43,896 bases of DNA from Planomicrobium soli (GTDB lineage Bacteria; Bacillota; Bacilli; Bacillales_A; Planococcaceae): contig NZ_PYAT01000020.1 in NCBI RefSeq assembly GCF_003014655.1, positions 1 to 43,896 on the forward strand. The letters run 5' to 3'. Position numbers and translations under genes: made by a program. Of the stretch, positions 16,443-24,994 are shown piece after piece; position 1 is the stretch's first letter, and the number at the start of each line of letters is the position of its first letter. The notes beneath the pieces are model-generated. The model searched no databases. It saw only the letters and a list, made by a program, of their open reading frames with translations, and was not told the origin of the DNA.

Positions 16443-16662
16443 ATTTTCGCAAGGAACCTAATTCAGAAGCAATGGCTTCCATTTCATTAGGGCTGAATGA
16501 GTCGCGTTTGGCGACCATTTCGTACAACTCACGCAAGTCTTCATACTGAGAAGCGTTGAAGTGCTCAGACTTCATGGCATCGACGTTGACCATGCGCAAT
16601 TTTGTTTTTATTTCTTCAATCATGAAGGTGACATTTTCATTTGATGGTTTTGATAAATCCAT
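16441..16662 (-). CDS. yfkK: DUF1128 family protein YfkK
   Basis: A 73-residue soluble helical protein of the UPF0435/DUF1128 family, conserved in Bacillales and of unknown function. The hallmark segments are ENVTFMIEEIKTKLRMVN near the start and a C-terminal ELGSLRK. The ATG at 16662 has AGGGA at 6 nt. Its stop lies in the terminator shared with the methyltransferase gene. Confidence 0.85.
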   Translation of the reverse strand: MDLSKPSNENVTFMIEEIKTKLRMVNVDAMKSEHFNASQYEDLRELYEMVAKRDSFSPNEMEAIASELGSLRK

Positions 16663-16750
16663 GATAAGTCCCTGCCTTTCAATTAAGTAAGAACTTCACT
16701 GTTTCAAAAGACGATGGTATGTCGCCAATGATACCGTTTGGTTCAACTGG

Positions 16751-16781
16751 CAATCAGCAAAAGGGGAACTTCTGCTGATTG
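16751..16781. repeat. Inverted repeat downstream of the alanine symporter gene
   Basis: CAATCAGCA, 13 nt, TGCTGATTG: a 9-bp stem in the 156-nt gap between the symporter stop and yfkK. No long T-run follows on the minus strand, so it is either a weak terminator or another RNA element. Nothing else is visible in this gap. Confidence 0.4.
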
Positions 16782-16818
16782 AAGTTTCACTTTATCATTC
16801 CATTATTCAAAACGAATG

Positions 16819-18180
16819 TCAATTTCCAGAGCGTGCTGCTTCTTTTTCTTCTTTGATTTTTGAAACGATGCGCTTGGTTTCATACACGATTACACCGGAC
16901 AAGCCAAGCAAGCCGATCAAGTTTGGTATCGCCATCAAGCCGTTCATGACATCAGAGAACATCCAGACCACATCAAGGGAAACCGTAGCCCCAATGAAAA
17001 CAACTGCAATAAATATAACGCGGTAAACAATCAGTAAGCTTGGGTTCCGGAATAAATACTGGAAGCATTTTTCACCATAATACGCCCAGCCGATGATAGT
17101 GGAAGAAGCAAAGAAAATTAAACCGATTGCCACTACGATAGGTCCTGCAGGCCCTAAAAATTGTTCGAATGCAGCTGTTGTCAGCGCCGAACCTTGTAAA
17201 CTCTTGTCGGTATACATGCCAGACATGACAATTGTAATTCCCGTGATTGAACAGATAACCAAGGTATCGATGAACACTTGTGTCATCGATACAAGCGCTT
17301 GACGGCCAGGCAAGTCTGTTTTCGCTGCTGCTGCTGCGATTGGTGCCGATCCAAGGCCCGCTTCGTTGGAGAATACGCCTCGTGCAACCCCATAGCGGAT
17401 AGCTGCCCCGATTGCACCGCCTACAGCCGCTTCGCCTGTAAAGGCAGAACTGAAGATTGTCGCGATTGCCGGCAAAATCAATTCAAGGTTTAAAATCATG
17501 ACAGTCAAGCCTGCAATAAGATAGAAAAGCGCCATGACTGGAACAAAATAGGAAGTAACTTTCCCAATTGCTGTGATACCACCTAAAATAACCGCGCCAG
17601 CAAAAATCATTAAAATCAAACCTGTAATCCAGGTAGGCACGTCAAAGGTATCGCGCACAACAATAGCGACGGAATTTGATTGAGTTCCATTACCGATACC
17701 AAAGGCGGCAATCGCTCCAAAAATTGCAAATAAAACGCCAAGCCATTTTTGTTTCAGGCCGTGCTCCAAATAATACATCGGCCCGCCGGCCATCTGCCCT
17801 TTAGCATCAACGATCCGGTATTTAACCGCCAATACTGCTTCTCCGTATTTAGTAGCCATCCCGAAGAAAGCAGAAAACCACATCCAGAAAACCGCTCCAG
17901 GACCGCCTAGTATAACAGCTGTTGCAACACCGACAATATTACCGGTCCCAACGGTAGCCGCCAAGGCGGTGGAAAGAGCCTGGAAATGGCTGATATCCCC
18001 TTGAGATGTTTTGTCTTGATTTTTTGTAAAAACCAATTTCAATGCGTAAGGAAGCAAGCGTATTTGTAAAAGGCCGATCCGCACTGTTAAATAAATTCCG
18101 GTTCCAACCAATAAAATTAAAAGCGGCGGCCCCCATACAAAACTGCTAATACTGCCTAGAATTGCTTCAATCCGTTCCAT
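16819..18180 (-). CDS. Sodium:alanine symporter (AGCS family)
   Basis: Imports alanine, glycine or glutamine with Na+ or H+. The 453-residue protein has about ten to eleven membrane segments. The family signature is clear: ALAATVGTGNIVGVATA, then GGPGAVFWMW and GMATKYGEAVLAVKY, with FSNEAGLGSAPIAAAAA in the middle. B. subtilis relatives are AlsT and GlnT. Start ATG with AAGGGGATGA 4-6 nt upstream. Single gene; the substrate preference is not readable from sequence. Confidence 0.9.
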   Translation of the reverse strand: MERIEAILGSISSFVWGPPLLILLVGTGIYLTVRIGLLQIRLLPYALKLVFTKNQDKTSQGDISHFQALSTALAATVGTGNIVGVATAVILGGPGAVFWMWFSAFFGMATKYGEAVLAVKYRIVDAKGQMAGGPMYYLEHGLKQKWLGVLFAIFGAIAAFGIGNGTQSNSVAIVVRDTFDVPTWITGLILMIFAGAVILGGITAIGKVTSYFVPVMALFYLIAGLTVMILNLELILPAIATIFSSAFTGEAAVGGAIGAAIRYGVARGVFSNEAGLGSAPIAAAAAKTDLPGRQALVSMTQVFIDTLVICSITGITIVMSGMYTDKSLQGSALTTAAFEQFLGPAGPIVVAIGLIFFASSTIIGWAYYGEKCFQYLFRNPSLLIVYRVIFIAVVFIGATVSLDVVWMFSDVMNGLMAIPNLIGLLGLSGVIVYETKRIVSKIKEEKEAARSGN

Positions 18181-18305
18181 GTACTCATCCCCTTATCCTT
18201 CTGATATAGCTTTTGTTTTCTCTACCATTTCTCCCTTCTTAAGATTTTATATTCCAAAATATTAGACAAAGAGTCAAGGTTTTTTGAAAATAAAATTTAC
18301 GAAGA

Positions 18306-18331
18306 GTTTAAAATTCAGTAGATTAGGGAAA
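18306..18331 (+). promoter_or_regulatory. Possible SigB promoter of the YtxH-like gene
   Basis: GTTTAA (18306-18311), a 14-nt spacer and GGGAAA (18326-18331). The general-stress sigma factor SigB uses GTTTAA and GGGTAT with 12-14 nt between. The -35 is exact and the -10 matches four of six. YtxH-type genes are often SigB-dependent in Bacillus. Confidence 0.4.
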
Positions 18332-18376
18332 AAATCCAAAGAGACGCAAGTACTATATTATTGGGAGGAATTCAGG

Positions 18377-18886
18377 ATGAGCCAAAACAAATTAATGACA
18401 GGTATTTTAGTAGGAGCGGCAATGGGACTTATTGTTTCTCTATTTGACCGCAATACACGCAACGATGTTGTACGGAAATCAAAAAAATTAGGAAGTAATG
18501 CACAATATTACGCAACAAATAGAAGAGAATTGCAAACATTAGTTCAGCAGCAAGCTAACAAAGCGCAAAACCTTTATAACCGTATTTCAGAAGATGCATC
18601 TTACGTAGGGGAAAAAGTCAATGAGTTGAAAGAATTGACACCTCAAGTAAGAGAGCTGGCTTTAGAAACAAAAGAGGCGTTTGTTGAAACGAAAGACGCT
18701 GTCATCGATTCTAAAAACGATGTGATTGCAGCAGTTAAAGAGGATAATCCATCACCATCTACAACTTTAACTGATGGTGGAAGTTCATCTTCTTCATCAA
18801 ATACTGGTGGCAGTTTATCAGCACCATCTTCATCAGGAAATAACAGTGGCAGTTCAAATTCTTACAATTCCGGAAAAAAGGCGTAA
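18377..18886 (+). CDS. YtxH domain protein with Ser/Gly-rich tail
   Basis: A 169-residue general-stress-type protein. It begins with a short membrane segment (MTGILVGAAMGLIVSLFD), the YtxH hallmark, followed by a long helical Lys/Glu/Gln region (about residues 30-120) likely to be coiled, and ends in about 45 residues of Ser, Gly, Asn and Pro. The ATG at 18377 has GGGAGG at 7-8 nt; the longer frame upstream covers the promoter. The role of YtxH proteins is not known. The low-complexity tail is unusual for the family and may be a flexible linker. The YihY gene follows 60 nt later without a terminator between. Confidence 0.75.
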   Translation: MSQNKLMTGILVGAAMGLIVSLFDRNTRNDVVRKSKKLGSNAQYYATNRRELQTLVQQQANKAQNLYNRISEDASYVGEKVNELKELTPQVRELALETKEAFVETKDAVIDSKNDVIAAVKEDNPSPSTTLTDGGSSSSSSNTGGSLSAPSSSGNNSGSSNSYNSGKKA

Positions 18887-18951
18887 TTGCCATTAGCCCC
18901 GGGGAAGAAGAAAAACGGCACCAATCGGAAGAGCGGCTGCATAATTTGCAT

Positions 18952-19809
18952 ATGTCTCATGACGTAAAAACCTTTTCCGGGTTTTTCAAAGAATTGAATA
19001 AAAGGATTTACGATGTCGACGTAATGGGAGTAGGAGCGCAATTAGCGTTCTTTTTCCTTTTGTCGATATTTCCTTTGCTCATTTTTTTGGTTACCCTCGT
19101 GCCTTATTTGAACTTGTCGGAAGAGCAAATCTACAGTTTCATTCAAGAAGTGGCACCTCACGAAGTATTTATACTGATTGAACATACGTTAAATGAACTG
19201 TTAACGACTCAAAATAGAGGGCTTTTGTCTTTCGGGATTTTGGCGATGATTTGGTCGGGCAGCATCGGAATGAATGCGCTTATCAAATCGTTGAATAGTT
19301 CCTATGGCGTTGCAGAAAGACGTCCAATCTGGGTTGCCCAAGGCATGTCGATGGTAAACACCGTTTTGCTGATGCTCATTTTGGCAGTTGCACTTGCATT
19401 ACCGATTTTCGGCAGGCAGATCGGTCTTATCATCTTTACGTATGCCGGTTTGGAAGAAGGGTTTCTGGCCACTTGGAACGCTCTTCGATTTACCATTCCT
19501 GGCCTTATCATTTTTGTCCTTAGCTCCGTCATTTATTGGGTAGCCCCAAACGTTCGACTGGATTTTGCCAGTGTATTGGCAGGAGCGGCGTTTACCGCAA
19601 TCGGCTGGCTCGGTGTTTCTTTTATCTTCTCCGTTTATATCAACAACCTTGCCATTTATTCGCCGACTTTCGGTAGTCTTGGCGGCATGATCATTTTGAT
19701 GCTGTGGCTATATGTATGTGCCATGCTCTTGATGGTCGGCGGCCAAATCAATGCAGTTATGCAAGGGCGTCGCGATCTTAAAGCCACCGAAAAAAGCCAA
19801 GAAGATTAA
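18952..19809 (+). CDS. YihY/BrkB family inner-membrane protein (YfkH-like)
   Basis: A six-helix membrane protein of the YihY/virulence factor BrkB family, of unknown transport or envelope function. The family core is recognisable (AQLAFFFLLSIFPLLIFLVTLVPYL; later YSPTFGSLGGMIILMLWLY). The 285-residue length from ATG 18952 is usual. The start is uncertain: no good Shine-Dalgarno lies near ATG 18952 or TTG 18946, and the frame is open back to 18844 with coding-like residues (EEEKRHQSEERL) but no ATG, GTG or TTG. It could be read through from the ytxH mRNA by coupling or use a rare start codon. Confidence 0.82.
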   Translation: MSHDVKTFSGFFKELNKRIYDVDVMGVGAQLAFFFLLSIFPLLIFLVTLVPYLNLSEEQIYSFIQEVAPHEVFILIEHTLNELLTTQNRGLLSFGILAMIWSGSIGMNALIKSLNSSYGVAERRPIWVAQGMSMVNTVLLMLILAVALALPIFGRQIGLIIFTYAGLEEGFLATWNALRFTIPGLIIFVLSSVIYWVAPNVRLDFASVLAGAAFTAIGWLGVSFIFSVYINNLAIYSPTFGSLGGMIILMLWLYVCAMLLMVGGQINAVMQGRRDLKATEKSQED

Positions 19810-19846
19810 AAAAATCCCTTAACCATTAAAGGCTAGGGGATTTTTT
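19810..19846. terminator. Bidirectional terminator
   Basis: AAAAATCCCTTAACC, loop, GGCTAGGGGATTTTTT: a stem with one wobble and one mismatch between the convergent yihY and SE1561 genes. Confidence 0.8.
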
Positions 19847-19852
19847 CTTATG

Positions 19853-20053
19853 TTATTCTTGTGCTTCATCAGGTGGAGTGACTTTAAATTGCTGCATTTT
19901 CTCATCCAGTTCGTCAACCATGGCAATCAAGCGGTCAATATCTTCAAGCTCGGTATCTTCCGGTTCAATCGCATCTAAAACTTCCAAAAACATATTCAAA
20001 CGCTCTTTCATATAAACGACTTGTTCTTGTTTATTCGTTATGCCTTTGCCCAT
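19853..20053 (-). CDS. SE1561 family small protein
   Basis: A 66-residue soluble protein rich in Glu and Asp, with helical YMKERLNMFLEVLDAI and LEDIDRLIAMVDELDEKM. It resembles the small Bacillales/Staphylococcus proteins annotated as SE1561 family, whose role is unknown. The ATG at 20053 has ATGAGGTG upstream at 6-7 nt; longer starts lie across that ribosome binding site and are rejected. Confidence 0.65.
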   Translation of the reverse strand: MGKGITNKQEQVVYMKERLNMFLEVLDAIEPEDTELEDIDRLIAMVDELDEKMQQFKVTPPDEAQE

Positions 20054-20260
20054 TCGGTACACCTCATTTCGCATGTTAATAGTAGCGGATAGCTGGGAAA
20101 ATATCAACACATGTAGGCATTTAGAAAGAATTTTATTATGAAGTAGTTAGAAAATTTACATTCTTCAGTGTTTATGTTAAGGTAATGTTAATAAAAAGCG
20201 GGAGGGGATGAATAACAAACAATTAGTCGGCAATCTCGTTTTATAAAGGAGGGAATTTAT

Positions 20261-20290
20261 ACATTCAACCGGCGGCATAGCCGAGAATGT
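20261..20290 (+). repeat. Stem-loop between Shine-Dalgarno and 10-codon ORF
   Basis: ACATTC, internal loop, CGGC, loop GGCATA, GCCG, GAATGT. It lies 7 nt after AGGAGGG and 4 nt before an ATG. With the stem folded, the Shine-Dalgarno to ATG distance falls from 41 to 11 nt. Confidence 0.6.
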
Positions 20291-20325
20291 TATTATGAAA
20301 ACACAAATGGATAGGATAAAAACTT

Positions 20326-20372
20326 AAAGGCTCATCCGCATTCTGCTAGCAGAAACGGACAGAGCCTTTTAT
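20326..20372 (+). terminator. Terminator of the orphan transcription unit
   Basis: AAAGGCTC-at-CCG-ca-TTCTGC, loop TA, GCAGAA-a-CGG-aca-GAGCCTTTT: a long three-part stem ending in TTTT. No known gene lies directly upstream, so it implies a transcript in this gap. Confidence 0.8.
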
Positions 20373-20551
20373 AATGCGCATTTTCCTAATCTATAACTAG
20401 TAACAGGATTTTCCTCGATTCAAGCTACTTGCTTTTATCTTCATGCTGACTGATCTATTTCTTGTTATAAATTTATACTCTAAGCGCTCCATATGCTAAT
20501 ATGGTATTTGACTGAATTTTACAGAAGAATGCGTATTGCTGGGAGGATTTT

Positions 20552-21745
20552 ATGACATATTTTTTAAGGAGCGAGCGCGCGCGTTTTTGGATTTTAGTAG
20601 CGATTGTTTCCATTTCAGGTTTTTCGCAAGGCATGCTGCTGCCATTGATTGCTGTTATTTTTGAACAAGATGGTGTATCTTCGGCACTGAATGGTTTAAG
20701 CGCTACAGGACTATACATAGGAACACTTGTTATTGCACCATTCATGGAACCAATTTTGCGGAAGTTCGGATTCAAGCCGTTAATTTTGTTCGGTGGGGCA
20801 TTGGTGATTGTGTCGCTTTTATCGTTTCCCTTATGGAAAAGCGTCGCATTTTGGTTTGTGTTGCGTGTATTGATCGGTATTGGGGACCAAGCGCTGCATT
20901 TCTCGACGCAAACGTGGATAACCAGCACTTCGCCCCAGTATCGGCTAGGCCGCAATATTGCCATATACGGCATGTCGTTCAGCATCGGTTTTGGGGCGGG
21001 GCCTCTATTTGTGCCCCTCGTTAACATTTTTGAGCCATTGCCATTTATTGTATCGGCTATCTTATGTTTAATTGCTTGGTCTTTTGTATTTTTACTGAAA
21101 AATGGCTCTCCAGAAATTACAACCGGGGATATTCACTCGTCAAAAGGTGTTTTTGGACGTTTCCAAGCGGCCATTGCAATTGCCTGGATCGCATTTTTGC
21201 CGCCTCTAGGTTATGGCTTTTTGGAGGCTTCGTTAAACGCCATCTACCCGGTTTATGCGTTGCGGCAATCCATCGATGTTGCTTTGGTGTCTATTATATT
21301 GGCCGCCTTTTCAGCAGGTGCTATTGCAACACAGTTGCCGCTAGGTGTATTAAGCGACCGGATCGGCAGGAAAAACGTCTTGATCATTGCACTTGTTGGC
21401 GGAGCAGCGATATTTGGGGCGGCAAGCTTTTATGAAACGAACGCTTGGCTGACGGTAGCCTTTTTTGCAGGGGCTGGCATGTTTGTCGGATCAACTTTCT
21501 CTTTAGGCATTTCGTATATGGCGGATTTGATGCCCAAAGATCTGTTGCCCACCGGAAATTTATTGTGCGGCATCGCTTTTAGTATCGGCAGTTTGGGCGG
21601 GCCATTTTTAGGAGGCCTGTTTGTTGAATACGCTGAAGGTTTTAGTTTTCTATTGCTAATAGCGGCTATGTTGCTCTTCATCGGTTTCATTATCATATTG
21701 AAAGGCAATTCCAGACGGCAAGAAACTCCTGTATCGCAGGAGTAA
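20552..21745 (+). CDS. Major facilitator superfamily transporter
   Basis: A 12-helix secondary transporter of 397 residues, probably a drug or metabolite exporter. The cytoplasmic loop motif of the second half is clear (GVLSDRIGRKNVL), matching the MFS GxLaDrxGRkxxl signature; the first-half copy is degenerate (MEPILRKFGFKPLI). ATG at 20552 with GGGAGG 5 nt upstream. A terminator follows at once. The substrate is not predictable; its isolated position gives no clue. Confidence 0.85.
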   Translation: MTYFLRSERARFWILVAIVSISGFSQGMLLPLIAVIFEQDGVSSALNGLSATGLYIGTLVIAPFMEPILRKFGFKPLILFGGALVIVSLLSFPLWKSVAFWFVLRVLIGIGDQALHFSTQTWITSTSPQYRLGRNIAIYGMSFSIGFGAGPLFVPLVNIFEPLPFIVSAILCLIAWSFVFLLKNGSPEITTGDIHSSKGVFGRFQAAIAIAWIAFLPPLGYGFLEASLNAIYPVYALRQSIDVALVSIILAAFSAGAIATQLPLGVLSDRIGRKNVLIIALVGGAAIFGAASFYETNAWLTVAFFAGAGMFVGSTFSLGISYMADLMPKDLLPTGNLLCGIAFSIGSLGGPFLGGLFVEYAEGFSFLLLIAAMLLFIGFIIILKGNSRRQETPVSQE

Positions 21746-21748
21746 ATA

Positions 21749-21788
21749 AAAAAGGCGCAGAAAGCAATTTTGCTTCCTGCGCCTTTTG
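21749..21788. terminator. Bidirectional terminator
   Basis: AAAAAGGCGCAGaaAGCAA, TTTTGCTTcCTGCGCCTTTT: a long stem between the convergent MFS and rRNA methyltransferase genes. Confidence 0.9.
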
Positions 21789-21789
21789 A

Positions 21790-23154
21790 TTATTTCAATA
21801 CGAGTTTTGTGACAGCTTCTACTTGAGCCGTTTGTGGAAACATATCAACAGGCTGAATATACTCGATTCGGTAGATTTTCGTTAATTGCTGCAAATCTTT
21901 GGCTAATGTTGACGGGTTGCATGACGTATAGACAAAGCGTTTCGGTTTTACTTTTAAAATTGTTTTCAATAGCGAATCGCCGAGCCCGGTACGCGGAGGG
22001 TCGACCGTCAATACATCCGGTACGAACCCTTCGTTGCTCCATGTTTCGAGCCATTTTTCTGCGGTGCCAGTAACGTATTTTGCAGTGACTCCCATTTTTT
22101 TGGCGTTGGATTTTGCATCCACAACACTGTCATGTATAACATCCATGCCCCGGAGCTCCTTCGCGCTATTGGCGAGCCATAAGCCGATAGTGCCAACGCC
22201 GCAATAAGCATCCACAACTGATTCCTTGCCGGTCAAGTCAGCAGCACGTTTGATTTCATCATACAACTTGACTGTCTGAACAGGATTAAGTTGGAAGAAC
22301 GCGCGTGCTGACAAATCGAAAGCCAGTTCGCCAAGCTCTTCATGAATGGTATCCTTGCCGTAAAGCGTGACAGTCTCATCACCAAAAATCAAGGAAGTTT
22401 TTTCTTTGTTGATGTTCTGGACAATCGAAACCAAATTAATATCAATTTGTTTCAATTTTTCCATAAGCAATTCTTTTTGTGGAATCTTTGATCGGGTAGT
22501 AATTAACACAAGTTGAATTTCTCCGGTCTGCAATCCCGTGCGAACAACAATCGTTCGAATGATGCCTTTCATCGTCTTGCCGTCGTAAATCGGTATTTTC
22601 AGTTCTTCTAATATGCGCTTTACTGCATTAGTAATGACGGTGGTATCAGGATGCTGGACGATGCATTGTTCGATATCGAGCAGCTGATGCGAACCTTCCG
22701 CGAACAGCCCTGCAATGACCTTTGTTCCTTTCAATCTTGTCTGAAATTGGCTTTTGTTGCGGTAATGCCAAGGGTTTTCCATGCCGATTGTATGTTCAAT
22801 CGGGACATTGACCCCTTTCAAATAACGTTCGAGTGCCTGGGTTACAAGATCCCGCTTTTCAACCAATTGCTGTTCATATGTCATATGCTGCAATTGGCAG
22901 CCGCCGCATGTTTCATAAATTGGGCACGGCGGTGTTTGGCGATGTGGGGACGCCTTCCGAATTTTCAAGACTCGTGCTTCTGCAAAATTGCGTTTAATGC
23001 TGGTCACTTGCGCCGTAATTTCTTCGCCTGGCAGCGCACCTTGCACGAAAACGACATTGCGTTTGAAATAGCCGATGCCTTCGCCGTTAATGCCGAGCCG
23101 TTTGATTGTCAAAGGAAACTTCTGTCCTTCTTCAAAGATGGGTTTTTCGTTCAA
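21790..23154 (-). CDS. rlmCD: 23S rRNA (uracil-5) methyltransferase, RlmCD/RumA type
   Basis: Makes 5-methyluridine in 23S rRNA; the single Bacillus enzyme RlmCD modifies U747 and U1939, and a paralogue exists in B. subtilis, so the exact target is uncertain. Order of domains: N-terminal TRAM (about 10-65), a 4Fe-4S cluster region with [14 protein letters not shown], a central domain, then the SAM domain with [23 protein letters not shown] and the catalytic [14 protein letters not shown] at 23154 lies 10 nt after AAGGA and is preferred; a GTG at 23163 abuts the same Shine-Dalgarno and would add three residues. The protein is 454 residues, normal for the family. Confidence 0.87.
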   Translation of the reverse strand: MNEKPIFEEGQKFPLTIKRLGINGEGIGYFKRNVVFVQGALPGEEITAQVTSIKRNFAEARVLKIRKASPHRQTPPCPIYETCGGCQLQHMTYEQQLVEKRDLVTQALERYLKGVNVPIEHTIGMENPWHYRNKSQFQTRLKGTKVIAGLFAEGSHQLLDIEQCIVQHPDTTVITNAVKRILEELKIPIYDGKTMKGIIRTIVVRTGLQTGEIQLVLITTRSKIPQKELLMEKLKQIDINLVSIVQNINKEKTSLIFGDETVTLYGKDTIHEELGELAFDLSARAFFQLNPVQTVKLYDEIKRAADLTGKESVVDAYCGVGTIGLWLANSAKELRGMDVIHDSVVDAKSNAKKMGVTAKYVTGTAEKWLETWSNEGFVPDVLTVDPPRTGLGDSLLKTILKVKPKRFVYTSCNPSTLAKDLQQLTKIYRIEYIQPVDMFPQTAQVEAVTKLVLK

Positions 23155-23194
23155 TGTTCTCACGTCCTTCGATTAATCATCCTTTCATTATACC

Positions 23195-24094
23195 TCATTT
23201 GTAAAGATCAGCCAGTGCCGATTGCAAGTGAGGGAAGGTGAATTCGAAACCGTGCTTCTGTAAAACAACGGGAAGTGCTTGCTGACCTTCCAAAACAAGC
23301 CGGCTTTTCTCCCCAAGCGTAAGTTTTAATGCGGCAGAAGGAACTGGAATCCAGTGCGGGCGTCCAAGTGCCTTTGCAATTTCTTTGCCAAATTCCTTCA
23401 TGCGTTCCGGATTGGGAGCCGTAACATTGAAAGGGCCTTCAAGTGTTTTCGTTTCGATGGCAAACTGGATAGCACGGGCAACATCGTGAATATGAATCCA
23501 GGAAAGCCACTGTCTGCCTGAACCGACCGTACCGCCGCCAAATAATTTATAGGGAAGTGCCATGAGAGGCAACGCCCCGTCGTCTTTGCCCAAAACGATG
23601 CCGAATCTGCCGTAGGCTACGCGGATGCCAAGCGCTTTCGCTTGATCCGCAAGTTGTTCCCAATCAATTACTGTTTTAGCGAGAAAGTCGTTTCCGTAAT
23701 TTGTGGACGCTTCCGTGTAAGTTGCAGATTGTGAAGCAGGATAAATGCCCACGGCGCTTGCATTAATCAACGCTTCAGGTTTTTTGTCAAGGGCTTTTAA
23801 TATGCGCAAAACTTCTTTTGTGGCGCTTATCCGGCTATCATGGATTTCTTTTTTCTGTTCGTTGCTCCAACGTCCGGCGTTGATTGAAGCGCCAGCTAAA
23901 TTTACAAACGCGTCCATTCCTTCAAGTTGCTTTTCCGGCTGCGCTCCTTCTGTCAGCCATTCTACATAAGAAATGCCTAATGATGATTGCTTTGGATGCC
24001 TCGTCAAAATGTAAATTTCCCAGCCTTGCATGTGCAATAAGCGCGTTAATTCCTTTCCGACAAAACCGGTTCCGCCCGTGATTGCTATTTTCAT
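23195..24094 (-). CDS. yfhF: TIGR01777 family epimerase-like protein YfhF
   Basis: An extended short-chain dehydrogenase fold protein with an N-terminal Rossmann motif TGGTGFVG (6-13) and a C-terminal DUF1731-type domain ending near the stop. Family segments GRWSNEQKKEI, NASAVGIYP and GSGRQWLSWIHIHDVARAI are present. The enzymatic activity of the family is unknown; E. coli YfcH is related. The ATG at 24094 lies 8 nt after GGAGG and gives 299 residues; two upstream ATG codons overlap the ribosome binding site. As in B. subtilis it is divergent from, or next to, recX. Confidence 0.87.
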   Translation of the reverse strand: MKIAITGGTGFVGKELTRLLHMQGWEIYILTRHPKQSSLGISYVEWLTEGAQPEKQLEGMDAFVNLAGASINAGRWSNEQKKEIHDSRISATKEVLRILKALDKKPEALINASAVGIYPASQSATYTEASTNYGNDFLAKTVIDWEQLADQAKALGIRVAYGRFGIVLGKDDGALPLMALPYKLFGGGTVGSGRQWLSWIHIHDVARAIQFAIETKTLEGPFNVTAPNPERMKEFGKEIAKALGRPHWIPVPSAALKLTLGEKSRLVLEGQQALPVVLQKHGFEFTFPHLQSALADLYK

Positions 24095-24187
24095 CTCCAT
24101 CGCCTCCATTTCCTTTATTCTACCCGGAATCCATGCATTTAAGCTTGCATAAGGTGTATAATAAATGGAGAAGAGAGGTGCCGGTTA

Positions 24188-24994
24188 ATGCCGATTATTA
24201 CAAAAATCTCGCAAGGTAAAAATAACCCTGAAAGATACAATATCTTCTTTGAGGAGAAGTTTGCTTTTAGTGTGGATGAAGCGGTACTGGTCAGGTACCA
24301 GCTCACAAAAGGGAAAGAATTGGATCAATGGACCATTGAAGAAATGGTATTTGAAGATCAAATCCGAAAAGCGTTCAATGCAGCTTTGCATTATCTTGGA
24401 TTTCGTATGCGAAGCGAAGGAGAAGTGCGAACAAAGCTGAAAGAAAAAGAATACGGCGATGCCGTCATAGATGAAGCGGTTAAAAAGTTATATGAACTGA
24501 AATTTCTAGATGATCGTGCATTTTCAGAAGCGCTTATGCGGACGCAAATGAAGTCCGGAAAAAAAGGGCCAAGAGCCATTCAGCAAGACATGCAAAAGAA
24601 AGGAATTGACAAACAAATGCAAAAAGACGTTTTAGATTCCTATTCAGAAGAAGAGCAGTTGGAAATCGCAAGAGGATTGGCAGAGAAAATCGCAACGAAA
24701 GAACAAAAGAAAACCCCAAGCCAAATCAAACAAAAAATTAATGACTTCTTGATGCGAAAAGGCTACTCGCGTGCAATTATCCAGCAAGCAGTTGAAGGGC
24801 TGGACCTGGAAAAAGATGAAGACCAGTGGACGGACAGTGTGAAAGAACAAGGCGATAAATTATGGAGAAAACATAGCAGTAAATTGACGGGCTATGATTT
24901 GAAATCGAAAGTCAAACAAGGTTTATATCAAAAAGGTTTTCCGGCAGAAGTAATCAATGAATATTTAGATATGAAGGAGCAAGAAAATGACTGA
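24188..24994 (+). CDS. recX: Recombination regulator RecX
   Basis: Modulates RecA filaments. The 268-residue protein is in the long form usual in Bacillales and consists of repeated three-helix units: ALHYLGFRMRSEGEVRTKL, YELKFLDDRAFSEALMRT, GPRAIQQDMQKKGI, QIKQKINDFLMRKGYS and the final VKQGLYQKGFPAEVINEYL. ATG at 24188 with GAGAGGTG about 7 nt upstream, and a TATAAT at 24157-24162. It overlaps yfhH by 8 nt, so the two are coupled. Confidence 0.92.
   Translation: MPIITKISQGKNNPERYNIFFEEKFAFSVDEAVLVRYQLTKGKELDQWTIEEMVFEDQIRKAFNAALHYLGFRMRSEGEVRTKLKEKEYGDAVIDEAVKKLYELKFLDDRAFSEALMRTQMKSGKKGPRAIQQDMQKKGIDKQMQKDVLDSYSEEEQLEIARGLAEKIATKEQKKTPSQIKQKINDFLMRKGYSRAIIQQAVEGLDLEKDEDQWTDSVKEQGDKLWRKHSSKLTGYDLKSKVKQGLYQKGFPAEVINEYLDMKEQEND

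Larger units (their letters stand above)
20150..20372 (+). ncRNA. Candidate small transcript with mini-ORFs and terminator
   Basis: Within the 500-nt gap between the SE1561 and MFS genes there is what looks like a complete small transcription unit. A TTTACA (-35-like) lies near 20155. GGGAGGGG (20200-20207) stands against a 12-codon ORF at 20208-20246 (MNNKQLVGNLVL). An AAAGGAGGG (20245-20253) follows, then a stem-loop (20261-20290), then a 10-codon ORF at 20295-20327 (MKTQMDRIKT), and a strong intrinsic terminator begins at its stop codon. It could be a regulatory RNA, a short-peptide gene or a remnant leader. From 20373 to 20540 I see nothing beyond AT-rich DNA. Confidence 0.4.

Noticed and set aside
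21725..21743. ACTCCTG-TATCG-CAGGAGT inverted repeat
   Set aside because: It lies in the last codons of the MFS gene just before a much stronger terminator and has no T-run, so it is probably incidental.
22651..23241. 196-codon ORF antisense to the rRNA methyltransferase
   Set aside because: The methyltransferase reads through with its cluster cysteines and SAM motifs; the antisense frame has no matching family.
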